Assembly: GCA_003524845.1 (NCBI GenBank)
Contig: DQGR01000109.1
Coordinates: 26,698-35,026 of the forward strand
Direction of reading: 5' to 3'
DNA: 8,329 nt
Source: Patescibacteria group bacterium
Lineage (GTDB): Bacteria > Patescibacteriota > Microgenomatia > UBA10105
The notes under the pieces were generated by a model. The model was not told the DNA's origin, ran no database searches, and saw only the letters and a list, made by a program, of their open reading frames with translations. Made by a program: the position numbers and the translations under genes. This document shows, one piece after another, positions 1-6,224 of this stretch. Each line of letters opens with the position of its first letter. Positions within the stretch are counted from its first letter, which is position 1.

Positions 1-1
1 T

Positions 2-376
2 TCACCCACGCTTCTCAAGATGCCGGCAGAAATTATTACCCGGCTTAAAAAACGTGGCGTGACAATCCACGAAAGCGATGAGCTGGCTGAAGTATTGGAC
101 AAGATAGATGTTTTATATGTGACACGGGTACAGAAGGAACGGTTTACTGACCTTGATACCTATGAAAAATTTAAACTCCGTTATGTAGTGACGCCGCAGA
201 TTATGAAAAAATTAAAAACCAAAGCAATTGTGATGCATCCATTTCCCCGGGTGGGCGAGATCACATTGGATGTAGATTTAGATCCACGTGCCTTGTATAT
301 TAGAGAACAGATTCCCAATGGCATGTATATCCGAATGGCGCTCTTGTCGTTAATTTTTGGTGTTAACAATTGTTAA
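2..376 (+). CDS. pyrB: Aspartate carbamoyltransferase, C-terminal part (5' end outside window)
   Basis: Catalytic chain of aspartate transcarbamoylase, which joins carbamoyl phosphate and aspartate to give carbamoyl aspartate in cytosolic pyrimidine synthesis. Only about 124 C-terminal codons are present; the frame is open at the left edge and ends in TAA at 374-376. The visible part is the aspartate-binding domain. It has SPTLLKMPAE at the left edge, YVTRVQKERF (the Arg and Gln of the TRVQKER motif contact aspartate in the family), HPFPRVGEI at 236-262 (usually HPLPRVDEI, so Leu is Phe and Asp is Gly here), and the terminal NGMYIRMALLSLIFG helix. The C-terminus ends where the family normally ends, so this end is intact. 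No regulatory chain gene (pyrI) is visible. The following coiled-coil frame overlaps the last 17 bases if its GTG start is used. The family is certain; only the catalytic effect of the HPFPRVGEI changes is open. Confidence 0.95.
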   Translation, partial: SPTLLKMPAEIITRLKKRGVTIHESDELAEVLDKIDVLYVTRVQKERFTDLDTYEKFKLRYVVTPQIMKKLKTKAIVMHPFPRVGEITLDVDLDPRALYIREQIPNGMYIRMALLSLIFGVNNC

Positions 377-641
377 GAATGTTGTAGAACAGGCAGTGGT
401 TGATATTTCTAAAATACTGGTACGCATTGAAGCACGGATTGATAAAATCGAAGCCCGTCTGGACAAAATTGAAGTGAGACTGAGTGCGCTTGAGAAACGG
501 ATGATATCTTTGGAATCAGAAGTTTAGGATATCAAACGCAGGTTGACTGATTTGGAACATGACACTCCGACTGATAAAGAAGTGAAAGCGCTTGAAAGAA
601 GAGTGGCTCAGCTCGAACGGGCAGTAGGTATTAGCCAGTAA
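360..641 (+). pseudogene. Short coiled-coil protein interrupted by in-frame TAG
   Basis: The frame runs from GTG 360-362 (overlapping pyrB by 17 bases) or GTG 396-398 to TAA 639-641, with a TAG at 525-527. Ignoring the TAG it encodes about 93 residues, rich in Glu, Lys, Arg, Ile and Leu. Hydrophobic a/d positions alternate 3 and 4 apart from LVRIEARIDKIEARL through to LTDLE, then again in EVKALERRVAQLERAV, so it is a dimeric or trimeric coiled coil without a membrane segment. The TAG falls on a surface (b) position and the a/d register continues unbroken across it (Val 522-524, Ile 531-533). It is one base change from CAG, AAG or GAG. This could be a fresh nonsense mutation, a readthrough or suppressed amber codon, or an assembly error. 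The product may instead be just the 55-residue N-terminal part. No Shine-Dalgarno site is visible and the function is unknown. That the frame is or was coding is fairly secure; its status is not. Confidence 0.62.
426..488 (+). repeat. Three tandem 21-base heptad units inside the coiled-coil frame
   Basis: Units at 426-446, 447-467 and 468-488 encode IEARIDK, IEARLDK and IEVRLSA. The bases differ mostly at third positions (att/atc/att for Ile, cgg/cgt/aga for Arg) while the peptide stays alike. This pattern suggests selection on the protein rather than a DNA-level repeat and supports the frame being a real gene. Confidence 0.7.
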
Positions 642-650
642 ATTTCACTC

Positions 651-678
651 TTGCCTTTTTCACCGAAATCTTGATAAT
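651..678 (+). promoter_or_regulatory. Candidate sigma-70-type promoter for pyrG
   Basis: TTGCCT at 651-656 (4 of 6 to TTGACA) and GATAAT at 673-678 (5 of 6 to TATAAT) are 16 bases apart. Transcription would start near 684-686, at or next to the pyrG ATG at 686, giving a leaderless or almost leaderless mRNA. This fits the lack of any Shine-Dalgarno sequence before pyrG. It is a motif match only, and pyrG could also be read through from pyrB. Confidence 0.4.
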
Positions 679-685
679 ATAAGCC

Positions 686-2344
686 ATGCCCGCCAAAAAG
701 CCGGTATATATTTTTGTGTCAGGCGGAGTCCTTTCCGGACTCGGCAAAGGCGTCACCGCAGCTTCAATTGGCCTCTTATTCCAAGCGAGAGGTTATAAAG
801 TCACCCCGGTTAAATGCGAAAACTACCTCAACGTCGATTCGGGCCTCATCAACCCCATAGAACACGGCGACCCGTTTTTATGTGAAGACGGGACTGAAGC
901 GGACATGGACATGGGAACGTACGAAAAGTTTCTCCACAAAGACGTGATGCGGCATAACTTCATCACCATGGGCCAGATTTACCAGGAAGTGATCCGGAGA
1001 GAACGAAATTTTGAGTACAAAGGTGAAGACGTTGAGGCGGTACCGCACGTCACGGATGAGATTATCCGCCGGATCCGCGAGGCTGGGAAAAAAGAACAAG
1101 CCGATGTCGTAGTGGTGGAGCTTGGGGGGACGGCAGGTGAGTACCAGAATATTTTGTACTATGAGGCATCACGGATCCTCAAAATTGTGCACAAAGAGGC
1201 GGTGGCACATGTCCACGTCAGTTATCTGCCGACACCGGAACATTTAGGCGAACCGAAAACCAAACCCACGCAACTGTCAGTGAAGGTTTTACAGTCTATG
1301 GGTATTCAGCCGGATTTCGTAGTCTGTCGTGGTAAAAAGGCCATTGACCGCAGGAGACGGGAACGCCTGGCGATGTTTTGCAATGTGGAAGCTGATCACG
1401 TGATCAACAATCCTGATGAACCGTCAGCGTATGGCGTGCCGCTGATTTTTGAGGAACAGCAATTTGCCCAAAAACTCCTGACACTTTTGGATTTACCTGA
1501 CCACAAAGCAGACCTCACTGCCTGGGAAAAATTAGTTGCGCAAATAAACAATAGCCGAAAACAAACCGTAGAAATTGCAATTGTCGGCAAGTACTTCGCC
1601 ACCGGTGAGTATGAACTTAGGGATTCCTACGCGGCTTTACTTGATGCGCTTGATCACGCGGGCTGGCGGCAAGGGGTGAGCATGTTGCCACGCTTTATTA
1701 ATTCAGACCGGATTGAAAAAGGTGAGCAAATTGAAAAACTATTGGGTGGAGTTAAAGGAGTAATTGTGCCAATTGGCTGGGGTCCCCGGGGTGTGGAAGG
1801 AAAAATCAGCGCCATCAAATATGCGCGGGAACATCGGATTCCCTATATGGGATTATGTTATGGCATGCAGCTGGCGGTCGTTGAGTTTGCCCGCCATGTG
1901 TTGGGATTTAAAGACGCTCACACGACTGAATGTAGTCCTGACACCAAACATCCGGTTATTCATCTGATTCCTTCGCAAGCTGAGAAAATGCAGCGCCGGG
2001 CATATGGCGGCACTATGCGATTGGGGAATTGGGATTGTAAAGTGAAAGAAAACTCGTTAGCGTTTCAGATTTACGACACACACCATTCGTTTAAAAAAGA
2101 TCATATTGTGGGTGAGCGGCACCGGCACCGCTATGAGTTTAATGATGAATTTACCAAAGCTATCGAAACTGCGGGCATGCAGGTTTCAGGCAGGTCAGTG
2201 GTAGAAAATTTAGGTGAGATAATCGAATTGCCAAAAGAATTACATCCGTTTTTCTTGGGTACCCAGTTTCACCCGGAATACAAAAGCCGGCCATTATCTC
2301 CACACCCAATATTTCTATCCTTTGTCGCGGCTTGTTTAAAATGA
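686..2344 (+). CDS. pyrG: CTP synthase (glutamine-hydrolysing)
   Basis: Makes CTP from UTP, ATP and glutamine. At 552 residues it has normal length and both domains. The N-terminal synthetase domain (about 1-280) has the P-loop SGGVLSGLGKG at 12-22 with Lys21, metal ligands matching Asp73 (EADMDMG) and Glu145 (ELGGTAGE), and KTKPTQLSV at 191-199. The C-terminal class I glutaminase domain (about 295-552) keeps the triad: Cys391 in MGLCYGMQ, His529 and Glu531 in QFHPEY. The protein is divergent: KLDPYINVDPG of typical enzymes reads KCENYLNVDSG at 43-53, the His after KTKPTQ is Leu197, and the oxyanion region PGGFG reads PIGWG at 362-366. The ATG at 686 sits right before the first beta strand as usual; no Shine-Dalgarno site precedes it. 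The gene ends in TGA. Family certain; the core catalytic residues are all present, so activity is likely. Confidence 0.97.
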   Translation: MPAKKPVYIFVSGGVLSGLGKGVTAASIGLLFQARGYKVTPVKCENYLNVDSGLINPIEHGDPFLCEDGTEADMDMGTYEKFLHKDVMRHNFITMGQIYQEVIRRERNFEYKGEDVEAVPHVTDEIIRRIREAGKKEQADVVVVELGGTAGEYQNILYYEASRILKIVHKEAVAHVHVSYLPTPEHLGEPKTKPTQLSVKVLQSMGIQPDFVVCRGKKAIDRRRRERLAMFCNVEADHVINNPDEPSAYGVPLIFEEQQFAQKLLTLLDLPDHKADLTAWEKLVAQINNSRKQTVEIAIVGKYFATGEYELRDSYAALLDALDHAGWRQGVSMLPRFINSDRIEKGEQIEKLLGGVKGVIVPIGWGPRGVEGKISAIKYAREHRIPYMGLCYGMQLAVVEFARHVLGFKDAHTTECSPDTKHPVIHLIPSQAEKMQRRAYGGTMRLGNWDCKVKENSLAFQIYDTHHSFKKDHIVGERHRHRYEFNDEFTKAIETAGMQVSGRSVVENLGEIIELPKELHPFFLGTQFHPEYKSRPLSPHPIFLSFVAACLK

Positions 2345-2380
2345 TGTTGTCATTCCGAAATATGATCCACTTTGTCTCCC

Positions 2381-2410
2381 TTGACTTCTAATATTATTTA
2401 ATCCTAGAGT
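2381..2410 (+). promoter_or_regulatory. Candidate promoter for the purine operon
   Basis: TTGACT at 2381-2386 (5 of 6 to TTGACA) and TAGAGT at 2405-2410 (4 of 6 to TATAAT) lie 18 bases apart in the AT-rich spacer after pyrG. Transcription would begin near 2417 and give a leader of about 120 bases that contains the hairpin before purF. There is no room for a promoter between that hairpin and the purF ATG. The -10 match is weak and the surroundings are AT-rich, so a chance match is possible. Confidence 0.35.
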
Positions 2411-2411
2411 G

Positions 2412-2428
2412 TAATTAAGAATTAATTA
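2412..2428. repeat. AT-only inverted repeat, 7-base arms
   Basis: TAATTAA (2412-2418) and TTAATTA (2422-2428) are perfect reverse complements around a 3-base GAA. It overlaps the predicted transcription start of the purine leader, so it could be an operator or a weak RNA hairpin. Symmetry of this size is also common by chance in AT-rich sequence. Confidence 0.35.
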
Positions 2429-2441
2429 TTCGTATCATCTC

Positions 2442-2495
2442 ATGAAGCAATTAGTGAGCTGTTTTTTAGTTCTTAATAACCGAATTAAGCTGTAA
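2442..2495 (+). CDS. Possible leader peptide of 17 residues
   Basis: ATG 2442 to TAA 2493-2495 encodes MKQLVSCFLVLNNRIKL. It ends 11 bases before the terminator hairpin at 2507, a layout seen in transcription attenuators. It has no Shine-Dalgarno site and no run of one amino acid, so the sequence does not show what a ribosome would sense. An ORF this short arises easily by chance. Part of it (2472-2489) also forms the inverted repeat CTTAAT/ATTAAG with a 6-base loop. Confidence 0.2.
   Translation: MKQLVSCFLVLNNRIKL
2472..2489 (+). repeat. Small inverted repeat in the purF leader
   Basis: CTTAAT (2472-2477) pairs with ATTAAG (2484-2489) around a 6-base loop. It is 17 bases upstream of the strong hairpin at 2507. 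It may be a minor leader hairpin, but six AT-rich pairs make it weak. Confidence 0.25.
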
Positions 2496-2506
2496 CGCTT
2501 ACTTAC

Positions 2507-2531
2507 ATCCCCGCCACGGCGGGGATTTTTT
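2507..2531 (+). terminator. Rho-independent terminator or attenuator just before purF
   Basis: ATCCCCGC (2507-2514), loop CACG (2515-2518), GCGGGGAT (2519-2526), then T continuing to 2531: eight perfect pairs, six of them G-C, with a T tract on the + strand side only. It has the form of an intrinsic terminator. It ends 6 bases before the purF ATG at 2538, so purF transcription must pass through it unless a start site lies within the hairpin. It may end pyrG transcripts, attenuate the purine operon, or mask the only G-rich (GGGG) stretch near the purF start. I found no G-rich stretch earlier in the leader that could pair with its left arm as a clear antiterminator. Confidence 0.8.
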
Positions 2532-2537
2532 GATTTT

Positions 2538-4079
2538 ATGGGTGTTGAAACCGAAGGCATTCGACATAATTGTGGTATCGCTGGTATATATGTAACGAAT
2601 GGTGAAGAAAGCGTGTTGAATTTACCAGGTCTCATGGCTTCGGTTCTGTATACTTTGCAACCGCGAGGGCAGGAAGGGGCTGGAATGTATTTAGAAAATA
2701 CGACAGAAACTTACCTGCGGAAAGATAGTGGTTGGGCAAAAACCATATTTAAGGAAACAGAAATTGAACGGATGCGGCTTATTTATCCACATATCGCAAT
2801 TGGACATGATCGCTATTCAACCTCAGGAAAAATGGATGCCTGGCAACCATTATACGACGATAACTGCGCTTTCGTTCATAATGGGAATTTAACCAATGCC
2901 GCTAAACTTCTTAATGAACTTCCGGCTCATATTCGCGATCAGGCATTGAGCGACTCTTGGATTGCACATCAGCTAATTATTCGGGCTGACGGAAACACAA
3001 TGACCGAGAAAATTCAAAATTCCGTTGTGCAATTTGAAGGTGCATATAATATTATTTTGGCAGCCAAAGGCAAGATTTTCGCAGTACGTGATCCATGGGG
3101 ATTTAGGCCTTTAATAATAGGAAGTTTAGCTAATAACCAGGGATACATAGTGGCTTCAGAAACATCTGCACTCGCACCAATTGGCGCCCGATTTATTCGT
3201 GAAGTACACGAGGGTGAAGGAGTTGTCATAGATGAAAATGGAATCCAGACTTTTTTCGTGGATCCACGCACTGACCCGGAAAAAATTGCTCATTGCATAT
3301 TTGAGTTTATTTATATTTCTTCTCCAGATAGCGTGATATTTAATCAGCCGGTTGCAAAAATCCGTTACGAGTTAGGGAGAAAATTAGCGCGCGCTGATAT
3401 TGCTCAAAATTTTTTGCCGGACGTGATTGTTGGCGTTCAACAATCTGGAGTCCTCTATGCACAGGGATATTCTGAAGAATATGTAGGAGCGGTAATTGAT
3501 CATCCAGAGTCTTTTGGAATTCCCCATGATCAAATATCCACTACTGCTCGTTCACTGGTGTTAAAAACAGGGCTAGTTGCAAATCCGTATGCGGGTCGGG
3601 TTTTTATTTCACCTGATCGTGATGATGCAACTTATACTAAACACCGGGCAAATGCACAAGATGTGAGTGGAAAAATAGTTGTAAACGTTGATGATTCTGT
3701 ATTGCGATCTTTGGCAGGCAGGGCTTTAAATAAAGCTGAACGCGAACATCCACTCGCTATTAATATGCCACCGCCAAAAGAAGTGCATTTACGGATAGCA
3801 AGTCCGCCGATTGCACACCCATGCTTTATGGGAGTTGATTTTGCAACTAAAGAACAATTAATAGCTTACCAAACCAATGGTGATATTGAAGAAATTGGCA
3901 GAAGAATCGGTGTTGACAGTTTGAAATACTTGTCACATAGAGATTTGGTCACAAGTGTTGTAGGGGAAGAAAAAGCAGCTGCGATTTCCGATGAACAACT
4001 CTATGAGCAAACCGGTCACTGCGGGGCTTGTTTTACCGGAAATTATCCTATATATATAAATGGGACATATGGGAAATAA
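2538..4079 (+). CDS. purF: Amidophosphoribosyltransferase, Fe-S type, with divergent PRPP loop
   Basis: First committed step of purine synthesis: PRPP plus glutamine to phosphoribosylamine. It has 513 residues. The start at 2538 leaves an 11-residue propeptide before Cys12 (HNCGIAGI), the same length as in Bacillus subtilis PurF, where it is cleaved to expose the N-terminal nucleophile. The class II glutaminase domain (12 to about 245) has LQPRGQEGAG, RYSTSG from Arg92, HNGN at 114-117 and VRDPWGFRPL. Four cysteines, Cys253, Cys429, Cys495 and Cys498, match the 4Fe-4S ligands of the B. subtilis enzyme, so oxygen-sensitive control is likely. The phosphoribosyltransferase domain is altered: the PRPP loop VDDSIVRGTT reads VDDSVLRSLA (384-393), and VPDSG reads VQQSG. 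The two acidic residues of the loop remain. C-terminal HCGACFTGNYP is typical. No free Shine-Dalgarno site precedes it. Family secure; PRPP use is probable but not proved by motif. Confidence 0.93.
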   Translation: MGVETEGIRHNCGIAGIYVTNGEESVLNLPGLMASVLYTLQPRGQEGAGMYLENTTETYLRKDSGWAKTIFKETEIERMRLIYPHIAIGHDRYSTSGKMDAWQPLYDDNCAFVHNGNLTNAAKLLNELPAHIRDQALSDSWIAHQLIIRADGNTMTEKIQNSVVQFEGAYNIILAAKGKIFAVRDPWGFRPLIIGSLANNQGYIVASETSALAPIGARFIREVHEGEGVVIDENGIQTFFVDPRTDPEKIAHCIFEFIYISSPDSVIFNQPVAKIRYELGRKLARADIAQNFLPDVIVGVQQSGVLYAQGYSEEYVGAVIDHPESFGIPHDQISTTARSLVLKTGLVANPYAGRVFISPDRDDATYTKHRANAQDVSGKIVVNVDDSVLRSLAGRALNKAEREHPLAINMPPPKEVHLRIASPPIAHPCFMGVDFATKEQLIAYQTNGDIEEIGRRIGVDSLKYLSHRDLVTSVVGEEKAAAISDEQLYEQTGHCGACFTGNYPIYINGTYGK

Positions 4080-4081
4080 CT

Positions 4082-4909
4082 ATGCCTAAAGAAAGTTTAG
4101 TTAATACCGCTTTTCTCATTTCCGGCGGTGGCACGACGATGAATGCCGCAATTGAAGCGTATAAAAATGGCGAAATTGCAGGAATACGTCCGGTTCTAGT
4201 AATTTCAAGTAACAAGGATGCTGCTGGGATTGAAAAAGCTAACCGTTGGGGCATTGAGACCAGAGTTTGTAACCGTAAAATGTTTGCACAGGAAGGTCGA
4301 TCAAGGGAAGAACAGGAAAACTTATTCAGTAAAGCATTACTTGAATTGCTCAACGGATCTGGAGTGACACATGTGTTACAAGCAGGCTGGACGATTTATA
4401 CTCCTGATGAGGTCATAGCAGCTTACGAAACTGAAGGCAAAGTTATAGCAAATCAGCATCCCGCGGAAATAGATCCTGGACGCGGACATGACTTTGGTGG
4501 AATTGGTATGCGCGGACTTGCGCCCCATTGCGCCCGAATTGCCTATTTCTGGATGTCGGGTGAGCCAGAACCACACACCGCAAGCACTATTCACTTTGCC
4601 GCATCGGGATATGACACAGGAGACTTGATCAGTGTTGTAGAAATGCCACTCAGAGGTTTTAATTTTGTAATTGCACCTGAAGATATAAATAGAGAAAAAT
4701 ACCGAGAGGAATTGGTACAACGCTCCCGTGAATCTCAACAAGTCTTGTTACCAATTGAGCATCAAAATGTGATTGCGATCTTAAAACGTTTCGGCTCAGG
4801 TGAAACAATAGTTGGGTACAGACGGGAAATACCACTCGTACCTGTTGAAAATTATCCAATTTTAGAAAGAGCACGTAGTCTGTCACGTGAGCTATTTCCA
4901 AAAGGTTAG
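4082..4909 (+). CDS. purN: Phosphoribosylglycinamide formyltransferase, divergent PurN type
   Basis: Transfers a formyl group from 10-formyltetrahydrofolate to GAR, step 3 of purine synthesis. The 275 residues exceed the usual 190-215. It begins with the formyltransferase Rossmann strand and substrate loop FLISGGGTTMNAAI (typical: LISGNGSNLQAI), followed by SSNKDAAGIEKA. Catalytic Asn124 and His126 are seen in ANQHPAE, and Asp178 in GYDTGDLI matches the third catalytic residue. The loop after His differs: the usual SLLPxxxG is replaced by AEIDPGRGHDFGG, and the C-terminal part (about 200-275) is longer. The ATG at 4082 is chosen, 2 bases after the purF stop; an in-frame ATG at 4028 would overlap purF by 52 bases and add residues lacking family similarity. 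A weak GGGA lies 7 bases upstream. It ends in TAG. Position between purF and purD supports the GAR role; another folate-dependent formyltransferase is the alternative. Confidence 0.85.
   Translation: MPKESLVNTAFLISGGGTTMNAAIEAYKNGEIAGIRPVLVISSNKDAAGIEKANRWGIETRVCNRKMFAQEGRSREEQENLFSKALLELLNGSGVTHVLQAGWTIYTPDEVIAAYETEGKVIANQHPAEIDPGRGHDFGGIGMRGLAPHCARIAYFWMSGEPEPHTASTIHFAASGYDTGDLISVVEMPLRGFNFVIAPEDINREKYREELVQRSRESQQVLLPIEHQNVIAILKRFGSGETIVGYRREIPLVPVENYPILERARSLSRELFPKG
4902..4906 (+). promoter_or_regulatory. Ribosome-binding site for purD
   Basis: AAGGT, inside the last codons of purN and 5 bases before the purD ATG at 4912, is the best Shine-Dalgarno-like match in the window. It supports the 4912 start. 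The other starts here have weak or no such match. Confidence 0.45.
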
Positions 4910-4911
4910 GA

Positions 4912-6222
4912 ATGAATACAAAAGAAGCAAAGGTGATGATTATTGGAAGTGGGGGAAGGGAAGATGCCCTTTTGGGAGAGCTACGGCTGTCCTCACAAGT
5001 TGGAGATATATATGTCGCGCCTGGAAATGGCGGTTCCGATCGATTTCCTGATACTGCAAGAATACAGGTCGATATTAAAAATGTCCGACAAACGATCGAA
5101 GCAGCTCAAGATCTTGGTGTCAATCTGGTAGTAGTAGGACCAGAAGAACCCTTAGTTTTGGGCATTATTGATGAGTTGCAAGAAGTAGGTATTTCCGGAT
5201 ATGGTCCAACTAAAGCTGCCGCCCAGCTTGAAGGAAGTAAAGCCTATGCTGTGGAATTTATGCAGGTAGAGGGAATCCCACATCCTGAGTCCCATACATT
5301 TAGTGATTTTGACCGCGCAGTAGATTTCACTCGTCAACCACCTTGGACATATAAACCCAATTCCGGCGTTGTAGTTAAAGCTGATGGGTTGGCTGCAGGA
5401 AAAGGAGTATTTGTTTGTGCTCATTTTGATGAAGCATATGATGCGTTGAGGCGGTTGATGGTGCTTGAAGAATTTGGGAAGGTAGGTAAACAGGTGATAG
5501 TTCAAGAGAAATTATCTGGCTATGAGGCATCAGTAATGGCTATAGTAAACGGAACTGATTATATTTTAATGCCTACTACCGAAGATCATAAGCAATCGCT
5601 TGATGGAGATAGAGGCAAAAATACAGGAGGTATGGGTGTTGATGCGCCCCATCCATTGATAACACCTGAACTGGAGAGAGAAATAGCAACTCACGTCATT
5701 GACCCTATACTATATGGTCTACAAAAAAGAGGTATTACAGCTAAGGGAACTTTGTATCCAGGAATCATGGTTACAGAAACTGGATTTAGCGTATTAGAAA
5801 TAAATTTTCGTTTTGGGGCCCCCGAAACAGAAGCAATTTTGTCCCTTTTTCAGGGAGATTTATATAAAGTTTTTGACTGGGTAGTAAACGGATCTAGAAG
5901 GCCAGAGGTCAGTTTTAACACACGGAGTTGTATCGTGGTGAGTTTAGTTTCTGGTGGTTACCCTGAGACTTATCAAAAAGGTTTACCTATATATGGACTT
6001 GATCAAATCCATGGATCTGATGCGCGAATTTACCATGCAGGGACCGAGCGCAATACTGATGGTACCTGTAAAACTGTGGGAGGTCGAGTTTTTTCCATCG
6101 CAGGACTCGGAGAAAATAGAGAAGTGGCTCGGAATAATGCTTATGGAGTGATTGGACCCCAGGGAATACACTTTGAAAACATGCATTATCGAACTGACAT
6201 AGGTAAACGCCATTTAGAATAG
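4912..6222 (+). CDS. purD: Phosphoribosylamine-glycine ligase (GAR synthetase)
   Basis: Joins glycine to phosphoribosylamine using ATP, step 2 of purine synthesis, directly using the unstable PurF product. At 436 residues it is the usual length for the single-function enzyme. It has the N-terminal MIIGSGGRED (8-18; the family usually has GSGGREHA, so His is Asp18), VAPGNGG, VVGPEEPLV, GPTKAAAQLEGSKAYA, then the ATP-grasp domain with VVKADGLAAGKGV (Lys156, Lys164) and DHKQ...GKNTGGMG (about 222-242). Metal-binding Glu296 and Asn298 lie in EINFRFGAPET, where the usual RFGDPE has Ala303 for Asp. The C-terminal domain ends normally. It starts 2 bases after the purN TAG and ends in TAG 2 bases before purL. 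No AIR synthetase or PurN domain is fused. Family secure; the two substitutions are noted but the ATP and metal sites look usable. Confidence 0.96.
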   Translation: MNTKEAKVMIIGSGGREDALLGELRLSSQVGDIYVAPGNGGSDRFPDTARIQVDIKNVRQTIEAAQDLGVNLVVVGPEEPLVLGIIDELQEVGISGYGPTKAAAQLEGSKAYAVEFMQVEGIPHPESHTFSDFDRAVDFTRQPPWTYKPNSGVVVKADGLAAGKGVFVCAHFDEAYDALRRLMVLEEFGKVGKQVIVQEKLSGYEASVMAIVNGTDYILMPTTEDHKQSLDGDRGKNTGGMGVDAPHPLITPELEREIATHVIDPILYGLQKRGITAKGTLYPGIMVTETGFSVLEINFRFGAPETEAILSLFQGDLYKVFDWVVNGSRRPEVSFNTRSCIVVSLVSGGYPETYQKGLPIYGLDQIHGSDARIYHAGTERNTDGTCKTVGGRVFSIAGLGENREVARNNAYGVIGPQGIHFENMHYRTDIGKRHLE

Positions 6223-6224
6223 TT

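Noticed and set aside
360..376. Frameshift fusion of pyrB into the coiled-coil frame
   Set aside because: PyrB ends with its normal terminal helix and its own TAA, so the overlap is better read as two adjacent genes.
2345..2371. TGTCATTCCG after pyrG as the edge of a dispersed repeat
   Set aside because: It resembles the start of common intergenic palindromes, but no matching second arm or second copy is in the window.
3814..4031. Cysteines of PurF read as a separate zinc or redox motif
   Set aside because: Their order and context (CIFE, PCFMG, HCGAC) match the known 4Fe-4S ligands of the B. subtilis-type enzyme, so no extra domain is needed.
4028..4081. Longer start for purN at ATG 4028
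   Set aside because: It would overlap the conserved C-terminus of purF by 52 bases and add 18 residues with no family similarity; ATG 4082 starts just before the first formyltransferase strand.
4376..4741. - strand ORF of 121 codons
   Set aside because: Antisense to the catalytic part of purN; no motif seen and no gap between genes to carry a promoter.
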